Below, one piece after another: positions 6,208 to 10,687 of a DNA stretch of 10,687 nucleotides (positions are counted from its first letter, which is position 1; the number at the start of each line of letters is the position of its first letter). The notes under the pieces were generated by a model, which was given only the letters and a program-made list of their open reading frames with translations, was not told the origin of the DNA and made no database searches. A program made the position numbers and the translations under genes. The DNA comes from JBBRHH01 sp038222915 (GTDB lineage: Bacteria > Planctomycetota > Phycisphaerae > Tepidisphaerales > Tepidisphaeraceae), in contig JBBRHH010000170.1 in assembly GCA_038222915.1 (NCBI GenBank), positions 1 through 10,687 of the forward strand. Reading direction: 5' to 3'.

Positions 6208-7374
6208 CTATTTCGGAACGCTGCCCATGACGCCTTCGACCAGATAACCCATGCCTTCGAGGGCTGGATCGGTCTGAATGTGGGTCTCGCCGTCCTTGTA
6301 GAGATCAGCGCCGGCGTTGTCCTTCATGGGACCCTTGAAGATTACGAAGGTGCCAGTCATAAACTTGGCTTTGGCGTCTTCGCAGGCCTTCTTGGCGTCA
6401 TCCGAAACGGCAGGGCCGTAGGCGGACATCTTGACGAAGCCGTCCTTCAGGCCGCCTCGGACCGTGTGGTCCCACTTTTTGCCGGCTTTGATGGCATTGA
6501 CATAATCGGTGTACGGCTTGGCCCAGTTCCATTCCGCGCCGGTAAGGTAACCCTTGGGTGCGATGGCTGCGCCGTTGCTGTGATAGCCGCAAACCATGAC
6601 GCCACGACCTTCGGCCGTCTTCAGGATTGCCTTGGGGCTGTCGACGTGGCAGGTCAGCACGTCAATGCCCTGTTCGATCAGGCTGTTGGCGGCATTTGCT
6701 TCCTTGATCGGCTCGAACCAGTTGAGCGTGAAGACAACGGTCGTGGTGATGGATGGATCCACCGACTTGGCTCCGAGCTCAAAGGCGTTGATGTTCCGCA
6801 GAACCTGGGGAATCGGCTTGGCGGCGATGAAGCCGAGCTTCCTGGTTTTGGTCGACTTGGCGGCGACGATCCCCGAGAGGTATTCGCACTCGTCAATGTA
6901 GCCAAAGTAGGTGCCGACGTTTTCGGGGGTTTTTCCTTCAACGTAGGTTCCGCCGCAATGGAGGAAGGTTACATCCTTGTGCTTGGGAGCGAGATCCAGG
7001 ACGAAGGGCTTGAAGAAGCCGTAAGAGGTCGGGAAGACCACTTTGCTGCCTTCTTCGATCATGCTCTCCATGGCCTTGGTGACGCTGTCGTCCTCCTTGA
7101 CGTTTTCCTGTTCGAGGACTTTTACGCCCGGGATATTCTTGACGGCGGCCGCGCCTTCGGCGTGGGCCTGGTTGTAGCCGTAGTCCTGTTTTTCACCGAC
7201 GTAGATGAAGCCGATTATCAGCGGCTTGTCGCCGCCGCCGGTGGTGGCCGCTGCGCCTTTGTCCTTGTCACCCTTGTCGCAACCTGAAACGGCGAAGGTA
7301 GTTGCTGCAAGCAGCACGAGGGCGGTGCGGCTGGTGCGGTTCCAGCCTGCGCGAATCAATTGAGTACATTTCAT
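6208..7374 (-). CDS. BMP-family lipoprotein, substrate-binding component of the ABC importer
   Basis: This 388-residue protein is the periplasmic binding component and the first gene of the operon. The N-terminus has basic residues, a hydrophobic stretch (18-28) and a lipobox V-S-G-C with the lipidated Cys at residue 32, followed by a polar Gly/Lys linker. The mature part starts I-I-G-F-I-Y-V-G and continues D-Y-G-Y-N-Q-A-H, the usual start of Bmp-domain proteins (compare G-x-x-x-D-x-G-x-N). Later blocks are C-H-V-D-S-P-K-A and G-Y-H-S-N-G. Known Bmp proteins bind nucleosides, purines or, in some cases, other small polar compounds. The linked enzymes here suggest triuret or biuret as ligand (inference). 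ATG 7374 has AAGGA 8 bases upstream. The sigma-54-like promoter lies about 70 bases upstream of the ATG. Confidence 0.94.
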   Translation of the reverse strand: MKCTQLIRAGWNRTSRTALVLLAATTFAVSGCDKGDKDKGAAATTGGGDKPLIIGFIYVGEKQDYGYNQAHAEGAAAVKNIPGVKVLEQENVKEDDSVTKAMESMIEEGSKVVFPTSYGFFKPFVLDLAPKHKDVTFLHCGGTYVEGKTPENVGTYFGYIDECEYLSGIVAAKSTKTRKLGFIAAKPIPQVLRNINAFELGAKSVDPSITTTVVFTLNWFEPIKEANAANSLIEQGIDVLTCHVDSPKAILKTAEGRGVMVCGYHSNGAAIAPKGYLTGAEWNWAKPYTDYVNAIKAGKKWDHTVRGGLKDGFVKMSAYGPAVSDDAKKACEDAKAKFMTGTFVIFKGPMKDNAGADLYKDGETHIQTDPALEGMGYLVEGVMGSVPK

Positions 7375-7387
7375 TTTTCCGGTCCTT

Positions 7388-7400
7388 TACCAAAGTGGTA
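7388..7400. repeat. Short inverted repeat in the operon leader
   Basis: TACCA-AAG-TGGTA is a perfect 5-bp inverted repeat. It lies in the predicted 5' leader of the BMP mRNA and touches the AAGGA ribosome binding site of that gene. It could be a small operator or a weak structure that modulates initiation. Arms this short occur often by chance. Confidence 0.25.
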
Positions 7401-7440
7401 CGGCGCGCATGGAATGCGGCTGCCCCTGCCGTCAATCCAA

Positions 7441-7457
7441 AGCAAGCTGAGTACCAA
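7441..7457 (-). promoter_or_regulatory. Sigma-54-like (-24/-12) promoter of the uptake/hydrolase operon
   Basis: Read on the minus strand, TTGGTACTCAGCTTGCT matches YTGGCACGrNNNTTGCW at 11 of 14 defined positions, with GG and GC exactly 10 bases apart (complements at 7454-7455 and 7442-7443). Transcription would start near 7430 and leave a leader of about 56 bases before the BMP ATG. It lies between the terminator of the beta-barrel gene and the first operon gene, exactly where a promoter is needed. No convincing sigma-70 alternative was seen here. No clear NtrC-type palindrome was found upstream. Confidence 0.6.
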
Positions 7458-7545
7458 TAAGCTGTGGGTCTTCGAGTCTTGTTTCAGGCGAATCCGGCGG
7501 CTTGGGCGAATGTCGGCAGGCCGCGCGGATGATTTATTAGCGTGC

Positions 7546-7593
7546 AAAAAACAGAGGGCCGCGCGAAAGATATGCAGACTTTCGCGCGGCCCT
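7546..7593 (-). terminator. Rho-independent terminator of the beta-barrel gene
   Basis: AGGGCCGCGCGAAAG (7555-7569) and its exact complement CTTTCGCGCGGCCCT (7579-7593) form a 15-bp perfect stem with a 9-base loop. On the minus strand the stem is followed after CTG by six T (complement of 7546-7551). It starts 18 bases past the stop of the beta-barrel gene. It should insulate the downstream transport operon from the upstream transcript, so that operon needs its own promoter. Confidence 0.92.
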
Positions 7594-7611
7594 GATATTC
7601 GAACGGCGAAA

Positions 7612-8649
7612 TTAGAAGTTGACGCCGATACCGATTGTGCCGCGGAAGAGGCTGCGCTGGGTGTTGCCGCTGAGGGCTTCACCGGCGCGCTTCAGGGCGT
7701 CGTTGATGATGTAGTAGTACTGGACGCCGGCTTCAGCGTGCCAGTGGCCGAAACGGGCCGGAATGAAGCCAAGGGGGATGCTGGCGTTCACGGCCGTCGA
7801 GAAGACGCCGAGGTTGCCATCCGGTTCAGCGCTGACGGTGCCGCCGAAGCCAGTGCCGCCACGACCCCAGTAGCTTTCAGGGCCGACCGAGATGTAGGTC
7901 GGGAAAGTGAGAGTGATCGGATAGTCCGGCGAGGCCTTAAACGTGTAAGTCGGTACGATGCCGGGCTCGACGTAGAAGGTGCCACCGTTCTTACCGAGGC
8001 TGACGGTGGAGTCGCCGTAGACGCCCCAGAAGATGTCGACATAGGGATGCAGGGCAAAGCCGCTGGTACCCCAGAGGGCGGTATCGTCGTAGCTGAACTT
8101 GACGTCGATGTTGTGTTCGGTGCGGGGCTTGCCGAGGGTGGAATTCGGGAAGTTCCAGGCGCCGTAGGTGGCGTCCATCTTCAGCTCTTTGGTGATGCTG
8201 GCGCCGAAGGAGGCGAAGAAGTCCATTTCGTTCCAGGCACCGACTCGGGCGTCGTTCTGGTGAAGGTTGATGCTATTCCAGACGCCGACAACGGCGGATG
8301 CGCCTTTCAGGGGGCCGAGGTCGCCCAGGAGGAAGACGATGCCGCCAACGGGCTGGATAACGAGGCCTTGGTTTTCAACGCAGAGGCCGCGTGGCGTGAT
8401 GTACGCCGTGGTAAAGGGCACGTCGATGAAGCCGTGAATCTGTGGAGATTCCGCAGGCGCGGCGTCCAGCATCACAGGACGTTCATCCACAGTTGCCTGC
8501 TTCGGCTCCGCAGCGGGGGCTTGCACAGATGGCTTGAGGCTCAAGGGGGCATCTACATCACTGGCGGACGCCGAGCCGCTGAAAACGAGACCGGGTGCAG
8601 CCAAAGCTGCGAGAACGGCGGAACGCAACACACACTGCTTCATGCTCAT
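7612..8649 (-). CDS. Outer-membrane beta-barrel (porin-like) protein
   Basis: The 345-residue product begins M-S-M-K-Q-C-V-L-R with a hydrophobic stretch L-A-A-L-A-A-P-G-L-V-F and a likely signal peptidase I site after A-S-A-S-A. A Pro/Ala-rich spacer (about residues 38-66) is followed by alternating polar/aromatic strands typical of beta-barrels. The chain ends G-T-I-G-I-G-V-N-F, and the final Phe is the usual outer-membrane insertion signal. It resembles uncharacterised secreted barrel proteins in which a S/T-x-Y-x-x-R-G block is followed by V-W-N-S-I and paired strands, but I cannot name a family. ATG 8649 is chosen because GGAAGG (8655-8660) lies 5 bases upstream; the open frame extends to 8712 without such support. 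A strong terminator follows. Its place between atzF and the import operon and its own sigma-54-like promoter suggest a nitrogen-limitation outer-membrane pore (inference). Confidence 0.82.
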   Translation of the reverse strand: MSMKQCVLRSAVLAALAAPGLVFSGSASASDVDAPLSLKPSVQAPAAEPKQATVDERPVMLDAAPAESPQIHGFIDVPFTTAYITPRGLCVENQGLVIQPVGGIVFLLGDLGPLKGASAVVGVWNSINLHQNDARVGAWNEMDFFASFGASITKELKMDATYGAWNFPNSTLGKPRTEHNIDVKFSYDDTALWGTSGFALHPYVDIFWGVYGDSTVSLGKNGGTFYVEPGIVPTYTFKASPDYPITLTFPTYISVGPESYWGRGGTGFGGTVSAEPDGNLGVFSTAVNASIPLGFIPARFGHWHAEAGVQYYYIINDALKRAGEALSGNTQRSLFRGTIGIGVNF

Positions 8650-8789
8650 ATCAACCTTCCCATTCGGAACGTGCGGGTGGCACATCGCTTTGAGGGTAGA
8701 ACGCCCTCGCACCCGCCGAGAGAAACACGGTCGGCGGCGTCAGGATCGTGGAATTTCTGCGGTTCGATCCAGATGCCCGCAGATGCCAA

Positions 8790-8806
8790 AGCGAATGTTG
8801 TGCCAC
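8790..8806 (-). promoter_or_regulatory. Sigma-54-like (-24/-12) promoter of the beta-barrel gene
   Basis: On the minus strand GTGGCACAACATTCGCT contains the ideal -24 element TGGCAC and a TCGCT -12 element. The GG (complement of 8803-8804) and GC (complement of 8791-8792) are exactly 10 bases apart; 11 of 14 defined consensus positions match. Transcription would start near 8779, giving a leader of about 130 bases before ATG 8649. Confidence 0.55.
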
Positions 8807-8878
8807 TAAGGTTCTGGGAAGTGATGCCCGGCCTGGCGGAGCTACGAATGTAGGGATTATCGTGAACTGGCTTAGAGA

Positions 8879-8893
8879 AACGGATAATCCGTT
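8879..8893. promoter_or_regulatory. Palindrome, possible activator site
   Basis: AACGGAT-A-ATCCGTT is a perfect inverted repeat with 7-base arms and a single central base. It lies about 75-90 bases upstream of the -24 element of the putative sigma-54 promoter, a usual distance for an enhancer-binding activator. The sequence does not match the NtrC consensus, so the cognate regulator is unknown. Confidence 0.35.
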
Positions 8894-8908
8894 CTTAATA
8901 CATCAACA

Positions 8909-8918
8909 CATGTACATG
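8909..8918. promoter_or_regulatory. Palindrome CATGTACATG, possible regulator site
   Basis: A perfect 10-base palindrome stands 15 bases beyond the 15-base palindrome in the same A+T-richer segment. It might be a second operator half for the same or another regulator. Ten-base palindromes are not rare, so support is weak. Confidence 0.22.
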
Positions 8919-8995
8919 CAATTTTAGGTGATGCTTAAATGTGCAAACGTACCAGCGAGCGTGTGAGCGAGCGCACTTTTTGAGATGGGTTGGCG

Positions 8996-10687
8996 TCAGT
9001 TGCTTGTGAGGAAGGCGCGCCAGCCTCCAAGAGAGGTGATGTCACGAGCGCCGGCGATCGCGTGCGGTTCGCAAAGGAAGCCTTTGACGCGCTCGCCGTC
9101 CTCAAGCTCGATCGTGCCAATGACCATTGGTGGGGGAATGGAGGCTACGAACTTGCCGAACGCTTCGGCCGACAATTCCCAGACTTCGAGCGCGATGGAT
9201 GCGCCGCCGGTGGCTACGCGCACCATGCCAGGTTTGGCTGGAGTGGTGTTGGGCAGGGCGTAGAGCGCGTAGGCCGGCGCTGTCTTGCACGAACGAACGA
9301 GTTTTCCGCCTGGGGTTGTCAGTTGGTGATTGAGTGGTTGGCCGGCGAGGTGAGCGCCGACGACCGCGACTTTGATCATATCGTTATTCATGGCGGGCAA
9401 CCTTTCTGAAAATGGCGGCAGCGGGGCGTTTGTCGCGCCCAGTGAGAGTCCAGTTGTGCGCTGATAGGTGGTTCCGATTTCGACCAAAAGAGCGTCCTGG
9501 CCGGCCCGAGCAATGAACGTGACGCCAAACGGCAATCCGTTATCGAGGAAGCCGCTGGGAATCGCGAGGGCGGATAGATCCATCAGATTTACGAAGTTGG
9601 TGTAGTAGCCGAGATTGGAATTGAGGCGAATCGGGTCGGCCTCGATTTGTGCGATGGTATAGATCGTCGGCGCGGTGGGGAGGAGCATGACGTCGATCTT
9701 ATTCCACTGCTCGTCGGCGGCTTTACGCAACGATTGGAGCATATAGAGGCCTTCAAAAGCAGAGGCGGCGTCGTGATCGCGGGCGGCGCTGATGATTTGG
9801 CGGGTGACGGGTAAGAGCGAATCGGAGGACCTGGTGAAGAAATCTTTGATGGCCGCCAGTCGCTCGGCGACCCACGGGCCGTTGTAAAGAAGTTGCGCGG
9901 CCTTGAGGAAGGGTTCGTAGTCGATTCTTTCAATCTGATGTCCGAGTTTTGTGAACCGCTCCATTGCCTGATTGAACTGCCCCTCGGAGCTGGTGTCGCC
10001 GAAGAACTTAAGTTGATTTGGAAGGGGGACGCCGATGCGGAGAGCGGACGAATTTGGAACTTTGTTTTGTGGGAGATCTTCTGTCCGGCGTGCGAACGGA
10101 TCGGCCGGATCGAAGCCGGTTGCGATGCGCATTATCGCGGCGGCGTCTTCGCAGGTGAGAGCGAAGATGGAGACGCAATCGAGGGATCGGCAGGCGGGGA
10201 CGACGCCGGTGGCGCTGAGCATTCCGCGGGTTGGTTTGAGGCCGACGATGTTGTTGAAGGCAGCGGGAACGCGGCCTGACCCGGCGGTGTCGGTGCCGAG
10301 CGAAAATGAGACCAGGCCGGATGCGACGGCGACGGCGGAACCGGAACTGGAGCCGCCGGAAATGTAGCTTGGATCGAACGCATTACGACATGGGCCATAA
10401 GGGGAGCGGACGCCGACGAGGCCGCATGCGAACTGGTCGAGATTTGTCTTGCCCAGGCAGATTGCCCCGGCGGCGCAAAGGCGTTCGACGACTGGGGAAG
10501 ATTTAGCTGCGTTGTACGCAAAATCGGGGCACGCGGCGGTGGTGTTCATGCCGGCGACGTCGATGTTGTCCTTGACGGCGAACGGGACGGCGAACAAAGG
10601 CTGAGGGACGCCGGCATTTTTGCGGGCGGTCGCGGCGGCGAGTTGTGCTTCAACGGAGGCGCGGGAGCTTCGTTCGATCCAGATGGC
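8996..10687 (-). CDS. atzF: Allophanate hydrolase AtzF (N-terminus outside window)
   Basis: AtzF converts allophanate to two ammonia and CO2. The visible 563 residues run open to the window edge; roughly the first 50 residues are missing compared with the 605-residue Pseudomonas enzyme. The amidase-signature domain holds Lys39 (F-A-V-K-D-N), Ser113 (S-G-G-S-S-S-G-S) and Ser137 (D-T-A-G-S-G-R), counted from the edge. Their spacing (74 and 24) equals that of the AtzF triad Lys91-Ser165-Ser189. From about residue 433 a C-terminal domain follows (V-A-V-V-G-A-H-L-A-G-Q-P-L-N, ending in S-L-G-G-W-R), present in full-length allophanate hydrolases and needed for the second hydrolytic step. The in-frame TTG at 10597 is not the start, since homologous sequence (A-I-W-I-E-R-S-S-R) continues upstream of it. 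A urea carboxylase partner could be encoded upstream, so allophanate may also come from urea. Confidence 0.95.
   Translation of the reverse strand, partial: AIWIERSSRASVEAQLAAATARKNAGVPQPLFAVPFAVKDNIDVAGMNTTAACPDFAYNAAKSSPVVERLCAAGAICLGKTNLDQFACGLVGVRSPYGPCRNAFDPSYISGGSSSGSAVAVASGLVSFSLGTDTAGSGRVPAAFNNIVGLKPTRGMLSATGVVPACRSLDCVSIFALTCEDAAAIMRIATGFDPADPFARRTEDLPQNKVPNSSALRIGVPLPNQLKFFGDTSSEGQFNQAMERFTKLGHQIERIDYEPFLKAAQLLYNGPWVAERLAAIKDFFTRSSDSLLPVTRQIISAARDHDAASAFEGLYMLQSLRKAADEQWNKIDVMLLPTAPTIYTIAQIEADPIRLNSNLGYYTNFVNLMDLSALAIPSGFLDNGLPFGVTFIARAGQDALLVEIGTTYQRTTGLSLGATNAPLPPFSERLPAMNNDMIKVAVVGAHLAGQPLNHQLTTPGGKLVRSCKTAPAYALYALPNTTPAKPGMVRVATGGASIALEVWELSAEAFGKFVASIPPPMVIGTIELEDGERVKGFLCEPHAIAGARDITSLGGWRAFLTSN

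Larger units (their letters stand above)
8650..8995. other. 346-base intergenic region between atzF and the beta-barrel gene
   Basis: No gene was found. The region holds the long leader and sigma-54-like promoter of the beta-barrel gene, two short palindromes in its A+T-richer middle part (about 8870-8940), and a 7-bp hairpin CCGCCGA/TCGGCGG (8713-8719 with 8731-8737) in the predicted leader. No convincing minus-strand terminator for atzF is visible, so read-through from atzF into the beta-barrel gene is possible. Confidence 0.7.

Noticed and set aside
8691..8707. Plus-strand TGGCAC element near 8693 resembling a sigma-54 -24 box
   Set aside because: The base pair 10 positions after GG is TG rather than GC, and no plus-strand gene follows.
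6154..8853. Long plus-strand open frames opposite the BMP and beta-barrel genes (6154-7287 and 7360-8853)
   Set aside because: Both are complementary-strand shadows caused by high G+C at codon third positions; the second even crosses a strong terminator and promoter region.
8961..8981. Terminator-like hairpin GTGTG/CGCAC followed by five T on the plus strand
   Set aside because: The stem is short with a G-T pair, the T-run is on the plus strand, and no plus-strand gene ends there; it cannot terminate atzF.

Overview
The window looks like Gram-negative chromosomal DNA of moderately high G+C. It encodes a lipoprotein solute-binding protein and an outer-membrane beta-barrel, so the cell has two membranes. 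Genes are densely packed and use recognisable Shine-Dalgarno sites. The phylum cannot be fixed from this sequence. The barrel protein and the UreF amino terminus remind me of Planctomycetota or Acidobacteria-like proteins, but that is only an impression.

Layout: bases 1-149 hold the start of ureF (minus strand, cut by the window edge). Bases 264-770 hold ureE on the plus strand, divergent from ureF. Convergent with ureE, and only 6 bases away, is the end of a seven-gene minus-strand operon that starts at 7374. In transcription order it encodes a BMP-family (Bmp domain) lipoprotein, two BPD_transp_2 permeases, biuret hydrolase BiuH, a double-domain ABC ATPase, a second isochorismatase-like hydrolase that is probably triuret hydrolase TrtA, and a small ChrR-type cupin. 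Several of these genes overlap or nearly touch. Upstream is a separately terminated outer-membrane beta-barrel gene (7612-8649, minus). Upstream of that is allophanate hydrolase atzF (8996 to the window edge, minus, amino end missing).

Together the enzymes form a nearly textbook route: triuret to carboxybiuret plus ammonia (TrtA), spontaneous loss of CO2 to biuret, biuret to allophanate plus ammonia (BiuH), and allophanate to ammonia plus CO2 (AtzF). In BiuH all four published functional residues fall at a constant offset from the Rhizobium leguminosarum enzyme, and in AtzF the Lys-Ser-Ser spacing matches the characterised enzyme. The co-transcribed ABC system is therefore a strong candidate importer for triuret and/or biuret, and the beta-barrel a candidate outer-membrane pore. 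Urease accessory genes next door add a second urea-nitrogen route.

The most interesting regulatory observation is three sigma-54-like (-24/-12) promoter matches with exact GG-N10-GC spacing. They lie, correctly oriented, ahead of the transporter/hydrolase operon, the beta-barrel gene and ureE, which suggests a nitrogen-limitation regulon. No mobile elements, CRISPR arrays, tRNA or rRNA genes were seen.
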